Source of the DNA: an uncultured Pseudomonadota bacterium
Lineage (GTDB): Bacteria > Myxococcota_A > Bradymonadia > Bradymonadales > GCA-2716585
Direction of reading: 5' to 3'
Length of the DNA stretch: 50,088 bases
Assembly (NCBI GenBank): GCA_937123825.1
Contig: CAKZKQ010000162.1
Coordinates: 1-50,088, forward strand
In this document: positions 17,976 to 26,633 of the stretch, piece by piece
Numbering within the stretch: the first letter of the stretch is position 1
How the letters are laid out: every line of letters begins with the position of its first letter
Notes under the pieces: generated by a model
Told to the model about the DNA's origin: nothing
The model's database searches: none
What the model saw: the letters and a program-made list of their open reading frames with translations, nothing else
Made by a program: the position numbers and the translations under genes

Positions 17976-19502
17976 TCACCGCCCCATGACGATCGAATCC
18001 AGGTTCGGGGCCACCTCGCGCAGGCCGCTGGAGAGCGCCACGTCCATTTTACCAGCGCCCGAGGGTGTCTGAGTGCGCCCGACCACCACAGCAGAGAGCG
18101 ATTCCACGGTGTAGCCAAGGGCCTCAGAGCCAGTCACCACACCATCGCCGTTTTGATCCCCCCAGCCGCGCATCGCCCCCAGAACAAGATAGCTGAACGC
18201 AGGGCGCTCGGCGCCGGGCAACGGGCCAGCAAACTGATCGCTGGCGCCCGCGCTGAGCACCGTGACCTCTTTCTGAGAGAGCCTTGAACGCACCGGGACC
18301 ATCGGCTGCAGACCCGGCGCCAGGCTCCCCGAGGGGGTTTGTCCGCTGAAGCAGGCGTCGATCACCACCACAGTGTGCTGCTGCCGCCCAGCCGACAGGA
18401 TCTTCAAGAGGCGCTGTTGGGGCAGGCTGCGGGCGTCGATGCTGCGGGCGGTTTGCTGGGCGTCCACCCCAACCAGCACGCCGTCCTGGCCATCGGGGGC
18501 CGGGGCCCCGTGACCCACAAAAACAAACCAGAGAGTGCCGCCAGGGCCCACCTTGGCCGCCATCGCCTTGGCCGCCGCCTCCATCTCTTCAACGGTTGCC
18601 TCGTTGTCTTTGAGCAAGCGGATGTGGCCCAGCGGCACGCCGCGATCCTGGCGCAGGTGGACAAACCAGTCCTGGGCGTTGAGACGCGCGCCGGGGATGT
18701 CCGGGGCCATAAAATAGTCCTCAACGCCGACGACCACCGCAGCGTCCTGAGCGCCGTCGGCCTGTCCGGTGCCAAGCGGCTCGCTCAAGACGGGCCAACC
18801 GGTCGGCGCGGCCCGCACCACCGGCGCCGGAGCGTTCTTGGCGCGCGCAGCAATGGCCGGCACTGTGGACTGCGCCTTGTCAAAGAAGGCCAGGATGGTG
18901 GGGGTCATCTCCCGGTAGCGGTCGCTCTTGACGAGGAAGGTCACCACGGTCCAGTAGCCGTCTTCGCTCGACATGGCCACAACCACCAGGCTGTAGCGAA
19001 AGTCCACCGACTCCAAGATGCCGGAGAACTCTGCGATCCGGACCTCCATGCCGTTGATGGTGCCCAGGCCAGCGTCGACGACGTGGGGATTTTTAAGGCT
19101 GAGCAGGTCGGGGACCTGGACCATGTAGTCGCCCACCTCATTGTCAGGCCTGCGGTGGATGGCGGCGATGGTGTGATAGGCCCCGGGGCTGTCTCCGATG
19201 TTGAAGCTCAACCCCGAGCGGCTGCCGTCGTTGCTGCTGTGAAGCTCGGCCAGCCAAGTGTCGGGGTGCTCCAAGGTGACCATGAAGTCGGGGCGAGTCT
19301 CGACCAACCAGTCGCTGGTGTCTTCCATTGGCAACTGGCGCTGGGCCGGTGACATCTTTAGAGCGGTGCTGATGGGCATCCAGACCACGCGTTTGTCCTT
19401 TGCCGCGTCGGCCGTCGCATCATCGAGCTGTCCCACAGGCAAACACCCGGACCCAAGCGCCACAAGCGCCGCCACACACAAACCCCACACACGCATTGAC
19501 AT
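17976..19502 (-). CDS. caspase-like (peptidase C14) lipoprotein with EF-hand-like loop
   Basis: 508 residues. A lipobox near residue 20 (LGSGC) predicts export and lipidation. Residues about 25-210 form a PsbP/DUF-like alpha-beta domain of unknown role; residues about 240-400 are the caspase fold with catalytic His331 (FVFVGHGAP) and Cys384 (VVIDACFSGQ). A perfect EF-hand-type loop, D449-Q-N-G-D-G-V-V-T-G-S-E460, follows, suggesting Ca binding as in several metacaspases. The start is ATG 19502, with GAGGAGG six bases upstream; a GTG at 19517 would overlap that site. A caspase on the periplasmic side would cut after Arg/Lys if metacaspase-like, which sequence does not prove. Confidence 0.88.
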   Translation of the reverse strand: MSMRVWGLCVAALVALGSGCLPVGQLDDATADAAKDKRVVWMPISTALKMSPAQRQLPMEDTSDWLVETRPDFMVTLEHPDTWLAELHSSNDGSRSGLSFNIGDSPGAYHTIAAIHRRPDNEVGDYMVQVPDLLSLKNPHVVDAGLGTINGMEVRIAEFSGILESVDFRYSLVVVAMSSEDGYWTVVTFLVKSDRYREMTPTILAFFDKAQSTVPAIAARAKNAPAPVVRAAPTGWPVLSEPLGTGQADGAQDAAVVVGVEDYFMAPDIPGARLNAQDWFVHLRQDRGVPLGHIRLLKDNEATVEEMEAAAKAMAAKVGPGGTLWFVFVGHGAPAPDGQDGVLVGVDAQQTARSIDARSLPQQRLLKILSAGRQQHTVVVIDACFSGQTPSGSLAPGLQPMVPVRSRLSQKEVTVLSAGASDQFAGPLPGAERPAFSYLVLGAMRGWGDQNGDGVVTGSEALGYTVESLSAVVVGRTQTPSGAGKMDVALSSGLREVAPNLDSIVMGR

Positions 19503-19543
19503 CGCACGCCTCCTCACGTCTTGCGTTCACCTGCACACACAAC

Positions 19544-19572
19544 GTTTTAATCTGAGAAGGGAGCGCGTCCAA
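19544..19572 (-). promoter_or_regulatory. candidate promoter of the caspase-like gene
   Basis: Minus strand: TTGGAC (19572-19567), 17 bases, TAAAAC (19549-19544). The -10 matches four of six consensus bases and the -35 three of six. The predicted start point is about 35-40 bases before the ribosome site. Confidence 0.35.
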
Positions 19573-19670
19573 GCGCGTTGTCGTTTGGGTGCCTCTTCAA
19601 CCGTACTTGCCATCGCCCTCCCGTCTCATGTGTTATCAACGCACACCTGCGCAAAATGTTCAGACAAAAA

Positions 19671-19676
19671 TATGCT
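19671..19676 (+). promoter_or_regulatory. possible -10 element before the anchored unknown protein
   Basis: TATGCT at 19671-19676, the same -10 hexamer as in the better promoter at 21033-21061, lies 38 bases before the TTG start at 19715. No good -35 is seen at 16-18 bases. Confidence 0.25.
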
Positions 19677-19714
19677 ATGAAGGTTCCGCAGGATTGCAAT
19701 GGGGAGGGCGTTCA

Positions 19715-20917
19715 TTGACGACACAACATTCAACATCCCGAGGCATGTGGGGGTTCATCGGCGTCTGCGCGTTGCTCTCTGGGGTCATCTTTGCCGTGCT
19801 CTCCTCCAACCAGGAGACCGACCAGCCCCCCAACCCACCCATCCAGACCCCAGCAGCCAGGGACCGCAACGTCCAAAACACCAGCTCGCCCCCCTCATCC
19901 CCACCCCCAAAAGGCTCTCCCAAAGCCCCAAATCGGCCGCCGGAGCCCAAACCAGCGGCCCAGCCCAAAGACGAGCCGCCGCCCACACCACAGTCCCCCC
20001 GCGAGGAGTGGACCGGGCGCCTGGATGAGATCGCCAAGTGGAGCGCGGACGACTACGACCGGATCGCCAAAGAGGAGGGTTGGGACCACGAGATGAAGCG
20101 GGACTTTGAGGCCTGGCTGATGCGCCCCGAACACTGGGACAAGACCTGCAACCTGACCCGAGACATCACCGCCCAGGATCCGCGCAGCGCCCGCACCTTT
20201 GACCCATCGCCCGAGGCGCCGCCCTCGCTGCCGGTGTGGCTGCTGCGCTGGCAGGGCGTCTCCATCCCCATCCCCGCCATCGACTACGAGCGCCTGCGCA
20301 TCTACCGCAACAACAAGACCCTCAAGCCCACCTTCTTCCTCTACAGTGGCAGCGAGACGCTCTCTGTGCTGATCGCCATCCACCCCGATGAGCCCTTTGA
20401 GCACGCCTTCCCCAGGATGGAACCGGGCGAATCGCGCGAGTTGACCAACCAGGCTTTTGGAAACGACGGGGTCAGCTTTGAAGAGTTGGTGGTCAAAGGC
20501 TACGAAAACACCTCCAAGGACATCACCTGCGAACCCGACCAGTGGAAGCGCGACGCCTCCACCGTGGCCTCTCTCCAGACCAAGAACCTCAAGGAAGGCG
20601 ATGGCATCTACAATTTCCCCAACACCCCCGGGTGGGTCTGGAAGCGCCGCAGCAGCCAAAAAACCCTCTGGGACGGGCGCCTCTTTCCGCTGGAGATTGA
20701 AGAAGAGTTGACCGTCGCCTACAGCGTCATCAACGACACCAGCTTTTCCCAAATCGGCCTGATGGTCGGCCGCGTGGAGGCCGACACCGCCCCCGCCAGA
20801 CCTCTGTGGCTCGACGCGCTGGGCCGAGCGCTGACCACCGACAGCCCCGCCGACTGGCAAGCGCTGGACAACGCGCTCCAGGGTGGCTCCATCACCACGT
20901 ACGAAAAAACTTTCTGA
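19715..20917 (+). CDS. membrane-anchored protein of unknown function
   Basis: 400 residues. One N-terminal transmembrane segment (about 12-30, GMWGFIGVCALLSGVIFAVL) is followed by a 75-residue Pro/Lys/Ser-rich spacer and a globular domain from about residue 100 that I do not recognise. The globular part includes WSADDYDRIAKEEGWD, a Pro-rich VWLLRWQGVSIPIPAIDYERL segment and two Cys residues. Topology suggests a periplasmic domain on a flexible tether. No ATG has a proper ribosome site: the TTG at 19715 is preceded by GGGGAGGG at six bases and starts just before the membrane segment; the ATG at 19745 is too close to GAGG. Codon use upstream of 19715 is not coding-like. Located between the divergent caspase-like gene and the MopE-type lipoprotein. 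Confidence 0.75.
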   Translation: MTTQHSTSRGMWGFIGVCALLSGVIFAVLSSNQETDQPPNPPIQTPAARDRNVQNTSSPPSSPPPKGSPKAPNRPPEPKPAAQPKDEPPPTPQSPREEWTGRLDEIAKWSADDYDRIAKEEGWDHEMKRDFEAWLMRPEHWDKTCNLTRDITAQDPRSARTFDPSPEAPPSLPVWLLRWQGVSIPIPAIDYERLRIYRNNKTLKPTFFLYSGSETLSVLIAIHPDEPFEHAFPRMEPGESRELTNQAFGNDGVSFEELVVKGYENTSKDITCEPDQWKRDASTVASLQTKNLKEGDGIYNFPNTPGWVWKRRSSQKTLWDGRLFPLEIEEELTVAYSVINDTSFSQIGLMVGRVEADTAPARPLWLDALGRALTTDSPADWQALDNALQGGSITTYEKTF

Positions 20918-21032
20918 AACGCCTGCCCCATGTTCCAGAGCAGCCGGAGACTTGCGCTCTGATGGCGCCGCGCGTCACTCCAACCAAGCGCCTGGGGCCC
21001 GGCAGCGGCGGACCCCAAAGACCATCATCGTA

Positions 21033-21061
21033 TTGACGAAATTCGCACCGCGCCCTATGCT
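21033..21061 (+). promoter_or_regulatory. sigma70-like promoter of the MopE-type lipoprotein gene
   Basis: TTGACG (21033-21038), 17 bases, TATGCT (21056-21061). Spacing is optimal and both hexamers match four or five of six consensus bases. It would give a leader of about 60 bases before the GTG start at 21130. This is the best promoter in the window. Confidence 0.65.
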
Positions 21062-21129
21062 GGGAAACCGTGAGTCACATTGACCCCCCACACAACTCCA
21101 GAACTGCACAATCTTGCCGGGAGCACGTT

Positions 21130-22554
21130 GTGAGAACATCAAAGAGCCTGTCCATCCTCTCCGTCCTGATCCTGAGCGTCGCGCTGCTGGCCACCGCCTG
21201 CCAGAGCGACGATGGTGATGACGGCGGTTTCTACCTCCCCAACACCGATCAGGTCCCCGATCAGACGCCTGACGAGACCCCTGATGAGACGCCCGATGAG
21301 ACTCCCGATGAGACCCCTGATGAGGTGCCCAGCGGCGATCTGCGCGGCTACCTGGTCAGCTCCGACGGAACGGCGCTGACCGACATCAACGTCCAGATCC
21401 TGGGTGATGACGGCTTTGATGAAAACACCGTCACGGTCGACGGCGGCCTCTTTGAGATCATCGACGTCCCCTATGGCCAGATCACCATCGACATCTCTCC
21501 CGATGGCTACGTGCCCATTCGCCGTGTCCTGGAGCATAACGATAACAGCGCCACGCACTTCTTTGACATGGTCCTGCAGCCCGCCACCGAGACCAGCTTC
21601 AACTCCGAAGATGGCGGCCAGATCACCGTGGACGACGCCACCGTTGAGCTGCCCGCCGGTGGCTACGTCGATATGGACACCGGGGAAGCGCGTCAAGGCG
21701 AGCTGGTCGTTCGCATGGCGTACTACGATCCCAGCAACCCCGAGCACCTGCGCGCTGCGCCCCCGCTCTACCGCGTTGATCCCGAAGAGAACGCCTCTCG
21801 TCTGATCACCTACGGCATGGTCGATGTCGAACTCTTCATCGACGGCAACCCCGTGCAGCTCGGTGACGGCCAGACCGCCACCATCGACCTGCCCCTGGCC
21901 AACGCCCCCAACCCCGGCGGCGTCCAGTCCATCCCCGCCTGGTACTACGACGAAGACCGGCAGTTCTGGGTCCGCGACGGCGACGGCGCCGTTGGCCGCG
22001 ATGACAACGACGAGCTGCGCTGGGTCGCTCAGGTCAGCCACTTCACCAAATGGAACGCCGACGCCCCCTCCAACGACAGCTGCACCGACACCTCGGTCAT
22101 GCAGATGCGCCAGTGCGGCTCCAATGTCGGCGCCTGCCAGCCCGGCCTCTACCGCTGCAGCCAGAGCGGCAACTACATCACCCTCTTTGACGGCCTCGGC
22201 GGCCAGTCGGCCATCTGTGACGGCTCGGTCGGCCCCACCGCCGAACTGTGCAACGGCATCGACGATGACTGCGATGGCGCCAGCGACGAAGACTTCCCCG
22301 GCAAGAACGACGGCTGCTACACCGGCGAAGACGCCACCCGTGGCGTGGGCGCCTGCACCGATGGCCGCGTCTCCTGCCTGGGCAACGGCCCCTCCCTGGG
22401 CGACTCGCTGACCTGCGATGGTCAGGTCCTGCCCAGCGACGAAGTTTGCGACGGCATCGACAACGACTGCAACGGCATGGCCGACGACGGCTCCTGCGGT
22501 GACAACGCCGAGTGCATCAACGACTCCGGCACCTACACCTGCGTCACCCGCTGA
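21130..22554 (+). CDS. MopE-type metal-binding-motif lipoprotein
   Basis: 474 residues. The lipobox ends at Cys24 (LLATAC). An acidic stalk carries five TPDE repeats (DNA 21265-21324) and is followed by a carboxypeptidase-regulatory-like beta domain (about 75-150) and a larger beta-rich region (about 150-310, ZU5-like in that it contains VELPAGGYVD and VSHFTKWNAD). Two MopE-type motifs follow, LCNGIDDDCDGASDED and VCDGIDNDCNGMADDG, of a kind found in copper-linked MopE and in many surface proteins of Myxococcota. The C-terminus (CGDNAECINDSGTYTC) looks like a partial EGF-type module. The GTG start at 21130 has GGGAG six bases upstream. The role is probably cell-surface binding; the ligand is unknown. 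Confidence 0.85.
   Translation: MRTSKSLSILSVLILSVALLATACQSDDGDDGGFYLPNTDQVPDQTPDETPDETPDETPDETPDEVPSGDLRGYLVSSDGTALTDINVQILGDDGFDENTVTVDGGLFEIIDVPYGQITIDISPDGYVPIRRVLEHNDNSATHFFDMVLQPATETSFNSEDGGQITVDDATVELPAGGYVDMDTGEARQGELVVRMAYYDPSNPEHLRAAPPLYRVDPEENASRLITYGMVDVELFIDGNPVQLGDGQTATIDLPLANAPNPGGVQSIPAWYYDEDRQFWVRDGDGAVGRDDNDELRWVAQVSHFTKWNADAPSNDSCTDTSVMQMRQCGSNVGACQPGLYRCSQSGNYITLFDGLGGQSAICDGSVGPTAELCNGIDDDCDGASDEDFPGKNDGCYTGEDATRGVGACTDGRVSCLGNGPSLGDSLTCDGQVLPSDEVCDGIDNDCNGMADDGSCGDNAECINDSGTYTCVTR
21265..21324 (+). repeat. five 12-bp tandem repeats encoding TPDE
   Basis: Five in-frame 12-bp units differing mainly at third codon positions (ACG/ACC/ACT, CCT/CCC, GAC/GAT) encode Thr-Pro-Asp-Glu just after the lipidation site. 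They form a rigid acidic tether. Unit number could vary by slipped-strand events. Confidence 0.85.
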
Positions 22555-22586
22555 TCGCCCCCCCCTTAACGCCACTGCTCGCATCG

Positions 22587-22609
22587 GGCGCGCCGCATCC
22601 CGGCGCGCC
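22587..22609 (+). terminator. strong hairpin after the MopE-type lipoprotein gene
   Basis: GGCGCGCCG (22587-22595), loop CATCC, CGGCGCGCC (22601-22609): a perfect 9-bp all-GC stem 32 bp after the stop. A weak T-rich stretch (CTTTGCTTTT) comes about 25 bases later. It is probably a terminator or a transcript-stabilising hairpin. Confidence 0.6.
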
Positions 22610-22680
22610 GGACTCCAGGCCTGGGCCTGCGCGCCTTTGCTTTTACCCCCTCCCCACCTCGCACACACTGGAATCCTGCC

Positions 22681-23115
22681 ATGACAGCGCACGACTGCGT
22701 CTTCTGCCGCATCATCGACGGACAAGCGCCCGCCAGCATCATCCACGAAGACGAACTGGCTGTGGTCTTTATGGACATCGACCCCGTCAACCCTGGCCAC
22801 GCGCTGGTCGTCCCCAGGGCACACGCCACCCATCTGGCCGATCTGCCCGAAGAGACCGGCGCGCACCTCTTCAAGCTGGCCATGAGGACCGCCGCCGCCA
22901 TGCGCAAGACCGCGGGGCTGCGCTGCGAAGGGGTCAACCTCTTTCTGGCAGACGGGGAAGCCGCCTTTCAGGAGGTTTTCCATGTCCACCTGCACGTCTT
23001 TCCCCGCTTTAAGGGCGACAAATTCAAGATTTCGGCCAAATGGGGTCAAAACCCGCCTCGTCAGGCCCTCGATGAGCTGGCTGAAGCCATCAAGGGCCAC
23101 TGGCACACCAGTTGA
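22681..23115 (+). CDS. HIT family nucleotide hydrolase/transferase
   Basis: 144 residues, cytoplasmic. The histidine triad is complete: His101-Val-His103-Leu-His105-Val, with His103 the expected nucleophile. The N-terminal CVFCRI matches the zinc-type Cys pair of Hint-like proteins, and DIDPVNPGHALVVPRAH is the usual core. Such enzymes cleave nucleoside phosphoramidates or dinucleotides; the exact substrate cannot be told. The length is normal for the family. No strong ribosome site is seen before the ATG. Confidence 0.93.
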   Translation: MTAHDCVFCRIIDGQAPASIIHEDELAVVFMDIDPVNPGHALVVPRAHATHLADLPEETGAHLFKLAMRTAAAMRKTAGLRCEGVNLFLADGEAAFQEVFHVHLHVFPRFKGDKFKISAKWGQNPPRQALDELAEAIKGHWHTS

Positions 23116-23276
23116 CCCATCTGCCGCCTGCGTGGCAGGGCCGACGAGGGGCTTTCGGGCATGGCGAGCGAGCGTATGCGAGCTGGGCCCAGTCGGCCCT
23201 GCCCTATTTGAAGCGCTTGGGATGGGGGCCTGCCCCCAAACCCCCGCTGGGCCTGCAGGCCCAGACCCGCGGTTTT
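23116..23276. other. structured convergent spacer, probable bidirectional terminator
   Basis: This 161-bp gap lies between the convergent HIT and AddA-like genes. It holds a perfect 12-bp inverted repeat (GGCAGGGCCGAC 23134-23145 with GTCGGCCCTGCC 23192-23203), a GGGGGCC/CCCCC region near 23225-23245, and an 18-bp palindrome CTGGGCCTGCAGGCCCAG (23247-23264) followed on the plus strand by TTTTTT (23273-23278). The plus-strand palindrome plus T tract could end HIT transcription. The density of paired elements exceeds that of a simple terminator; a repeat family or structured RNA is possible. Confidence 0.55.
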
Positions 23277-26200
23277 TTAATGGACTTCGATGAACTCGCC
23301 GGTTCTGGTGAAGAGCACGGAGCGGTGGATTTTGAGGTCTTCGGCCTTGGCCAACGGATCGATGGCTTTTTGGGCCATGTCCAACTCGACGATCACCTCA
23401 GGGTAGGACAGGCTCAGGCGGCTGGGGTGCGCCGGGGGCGGATCGGTGCGGAAGTCGACCAACCACAGGGCGTCGCCCTGACGGACCATGAGGTCCACAC
23501 TCCCGGCCAGCAGGCGCCGCTCGTTGGTTTGGGGCAAGACAACGGGGAAGGCGCTGCGCAGCAACTCGCTGGTGGGATAGAAGCCGCGCTCGACCAGTGT
23601 CGAGAAGGTACGCTGGACGTGGGTGGCCACGTTGAGCTTCAAGTGCGGGATTTCAAAGGCCCGCGCAGCGCGGTGTGAGGCGTCCATCGCCGAGGGCGAC
23701 TCCTCGGTCAAGACCATGTCCAGGGCGGCGTGCACGGCGGCGCTAAAGACGTCCTCTTCGGACTCTTCAAGGCCTTCATCGTCAATGTCAACGCGCTTGA
23801 AACCGGCCGCCTCGGGGGCCAACTCCCGGGCGACCGCCTTGGCGACCTCGGGCATGGCATAGGTCGAGAAGGCCTCCTGGGCGGCGTTGGACATGGCCGC
23901 GCCGCTGTGGATGGCCTGGGCGGTCAACTCAAGCTCCAACTCTTCGTCCGGGATGGGCTCGGGCAATCTGGTGGGCGGCCCTGCGCGGTGCCAGCCGGGC
24001 TCTTCTCCCTGGACAAAGGGCAGGCGCGGGATGTTGGCGGCCTCAGCCAGCAAACGGTTGCGGTCCTGGCTGGCCCATTCGCGGGTGGGCACGGGCAAAA
24101 GGAGCAGGTCACGGGCGCGCGTAGAGGCGACGTATGCCAGACGCTCGCGTTCTCGGGAACGCTGGCGGCGCTCGTTGGCCAGCAAGCCGCACTTGTCGGG
24201 CTGCTCAAAGACCATGTCGCCAAGGCGCATGGCCCAGCTTTGGCCGTCGCGGGACACCAACCAGTCGGGCTCGTGGGTGTAGCGCAGGGAGCGGAAGCCG
24301 TCCCAAAGGACCACCACGGGAAACTCCAGCCCCTTGGCCTGATAGACGGTCAAGACGCGGATGGCGTCGTGGCCGGTGGGCTCGGGGGCAAAGAGCGGGA
24401 TGGGCTCGGTGGCCCAGGAGCGGGCCAGACGCGCCGCCGCGCCGGTGTCGAGCTGGTTGGCCGCCGCGCGCCGATCAAGCTCCATGGCCACGTCGTAGCA
24501 GGCCGAGAGGAGTTCTGAGCCGTTGACCTCCAGCAGGAGCGCCTGGGTCAAGCCGGTGCGCTCAATGAGGTCGCGCATCAGGGCGCCAGCAGAGCGCTCA
24601 TCGCGCTGGCTGCGCAGAACGTCAATGGTCTCCTGGGCGATCTGCCAGGACATGTCGTCGGGGTTGAGCCCGGCGGTTTCATCAAGCGGAAAGAACGGCG
24701 GGCGCATCAAAGCGGCCTCGGCCACCCCGTCGCGGGCGTCACAGAGCGCGCAGTAGCCCAGCAACATGTCCTTGATCATGGGGTGATCGAGCAAGAGCCT
24801 GCCGCCGCGCACGGTGGAGCGCAGTCCCAGGTCGCTAAGCGCATCGAGCAGGAGCGGGATGGCGGTCATGCTCTCGGTCAGGACGGCCACGTCCGAGGGG
24901 CGGATGGGCCTGGGCTGGCCGGTCTCTTCATCGCGGATGCGCATCCGCGAGTCGGGGCGCACCATGTTTTGGAGCAGGAGCGCCACGGCGCGCGCCTCGA
25001 CCGGTCTGCCGTCAAAGGGGCGCAGCGGGGCCTGCTCTGTGCCCACATACGGCAGCGCCATGACGCTCTGGGAGGGCTTGAACTCGGGGATGGTCGGCGA
25101 GACATCCAGAGGTTGGTAGGGGACACGGCCTTTGGTGGGGTCCCAGCCGCCCTGGCCCTTTTTGCCCAGCAGCTTGGGCATGGCCTCATTGAACCAGGAC
25201 ACCAGCGACGGTCGGCTGCGGAAGTTGGTGGTCAGCTTCTCAAAGCGGGCGCCGCCGCGCTCCAGGCGCGCCATGGCCTCGACATACATGGCGATGTCAG
25301 CGCGGCGAAAGCGGTAGATGGACTGCTGGGGGTCACCGACGAGGGTGAGCTTGCCGGGGACCAGTTCGATCTCGTCCCAGGTGGTGGCGCGGGCCTCTTT
25401 GTCGCACAGATAGAAGACGATCTCGCACTGGAGTGGGTCGGTGTCCTGAAACTCGTCCACAAAGACGTGGTCAAAGAGGTGCTGGAACTCCAGGCGAACG
25501 TCGGGGCGGTCGCGCAGGAGGTTGCGCAGGCGCACCAGGACGTCCAGAAAATCCACCACCTGACGCTCGGAGCGGACCTGTTCGTAGAGGGCCACGGCCA
25601 CCGGCGCCAGGCGAACCAACCGAGCGCCCAACCAGCGGTGGGGACCGGCCAATGGGCGATACCAGGCGCCGCGACGGTCGGTCAGGCGTCGGTAGAGGGC
25701 GTAAGCGGGCCGCTCGTGGTTGAAGTGGCGTCCTTGCCAGAGTTTGCGGGTGAGGATCTCCTGCACCAGCCCCACCGCGTTGGCCGGGGACTGCCCCACC
25801 GCGGCCAGGCGCTCGGCGATCTGACGCAGCCAGCGCCGCCCCGGGGTCTCTTCCCCCGCAGGCAGGCGTCCAAGTTCTCTTTGCAGGGATTTGCCCACCT
25901 CTTCGAGCGCGTCCAGACGCGGCATGGGAGGTTCGGGGGCCTGCGGGATGGTGTCGCGGGTTTCAATGAAGCGCTGGACCAACCCTTCGAGCGACGGCAG
26001 CTCTCCCCAGCTTGTGCGGCGGCGCTCCATGGTGATGCCAGCGCGCTGGGCGGCGCGCACAGTCACGGCGGCTTCGGCGATGCGCTCATCAGAGAGATCG
26101 GCGCCCCAGGGCCCAAGGGCCTGACGCAGCGTGTCGCGCTCGACAGCGCGCAGCAGGCGGCGCAGGGACTCGTTGATGAGGGGCTGGACGTCTTCGATGA

Positions 26201-26633
26201 GTTCGTAGGCCGGCGAGAGGCGCGCTTCGGTGGGGCGGCGACGCAAGAGGCGGTCGGCGAAGCCGTGGATGGTGCCCACAAAGGCCACGTCGAGCCCCGA
26301 AAGCGCGGCGCGCAGGCGGTCGGCGCGCAGAGCGGTCAGCTCGGAGCGGCCAAGCTCGGCCAGCAAGGACTCTCGGATCCGAAAGCGCAACTCTCCAGCG
26401 GCGCGGCGCGTGAAGGTGATGGCCGCCAGGCGGTCGATGGGGATGGGCGCCAGGGCGTCGTCTTCGGGAGCAAGCATGCCGACCATGCGGCGGACGATGG
26501 CCGTGGTCTTGCCGGTGCCTGCGCCCGCGATGATGCAGAGGTTGCGCTCGCGCTCGGCGATGATCCGCAGGCGAGCCTGGGCGTCGGGCAACTCGATGGG
26601 GTCTTGTGGTGCGTCCTGTGGTTCCTCAGCCAT
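23277..26633 (-). CDS. addA: AddA-like UvrD/RecB-family helicase-nuclease
   Basis: 1118 residues. SF1 helicase motor for recombinational repair of double-strand breaks: Walker A GAGTGKT (37-43), FVDEFQDTDPLQ (about 394), VGDPQQSIYRFRRAD (about 430), VYQAKGLEFPVVVLW (about 765), and RLAYVASTRARDLLLL (about 840). The C-terminal RecB-type nuclease domain is recognisable (AGSVDLMVRQGDALWLVDFRTD), but the catalytic Lys of the usual DYKT motif is Arg1062 here, so cleavage may be lost or weak. GAAGGAGG lies six bases before ATG 26633, inside the end of addB; the two genes overlap by 8 bp. The name AddA is by architecture; AdnA-like or a stand-alone RecB-like protein cannot be excluded. Confidence 0.9.
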   Translation of the reverse strand: MAEEPQDAPQDPIELPDAQARLRIIAERERNLCIIAGAGTGKTTAIVRRMVGMLAPEDDALAPIPIDRLAAITFTRRAAGELRFRIRESLLAELGRSELTALRADRLRAALSGLDVAFVGTIHGFADRLLRRRPTEARLSPAYELIEDVQPLINESLRRLLRAVERDTLRQALGPWGADLSDERIAEAAVTVRAAQRAGITMERRRTSWGELPSLEGLVQRFIETRDTIPQAPEPPMPRLDALEEVGKSLQRELGRLPAGEETPGRRWLRQIAERLAAVGQSPANAVGLVQEILTRKLWQGRHFNHERPAYALYRRLTDRRGAWYRPLAGPHRWLGARLVRLAPVAVALYEQVRSERQVVDFLDVLVRLRNLLRDRPDVRLEFQHLFDHVFVDEFQDTDPLQCEIVFYLCDKEARATTWDEIELVPGKLTLVGDPQQSIYRFRRADIAMYVEAMARLERGGARFEKLTTNFRSRPSLVSWFNEAMPKLLGKKGQGGWDPTKGRVPYQPLDVSPTIPEFKPSQSVMALPYVGTEQAPLRPFDGRPVEARAVALLLQNMVRPDSRMRIRDEETGQPRPIRPSDVAVLTESMTAIPLLLDALSDLGLRSTVRGGRLLLDHPMIKDMLLGYCALCDARDGVAEAALMRPPFFPLDETAGLNPDDMSWQIAQETIDVLRSQRDERSAGALMRDLIERTGLTQALLLEVNGSELLSACYDVAMELDRRAAANQLDTGAAARLARSWATEPIPLFAPEPTGHDAIRVLTVYQAKGLEFPVVVLWDGFRSLRYTHEPDWLVSRDGQSWAMRLGDMVFEQPDKCGLLANERRQRSRERERLAYVASTRARDLLLLPVPTREWASQDRNRLLAEAANIPRLPFVQGEEPGWHRAGPPTRLPEPIPDEELELELTAQAIHSGAAMSNAAQEAFSTYAMPEVAKAVARELAPEAAGFKRVDIDDEGLEESEEDVFSAAVHAALDMVLTEESPSAMDASHRAARAFEIPHLKLNVATHVQRTFSTLVERGFYPTSELLRSAFPVVLPQTNERRLLAGSVDLMVRQGDALWLVDFRTDPPPAHPSRLSLSYPEVIVELDMAQKAIDPLAKAEDLKIHRSVLFTRTGEFIEVH

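Noticed and set aside
17976..19502. Caspase gene as an effector of an anti-phage signalling system
   Set aside because: It has a lipobox and no cyclase, NLR or reverse transcriptase neighbour, so a cytoplasmic abortive-infection role has no support here.
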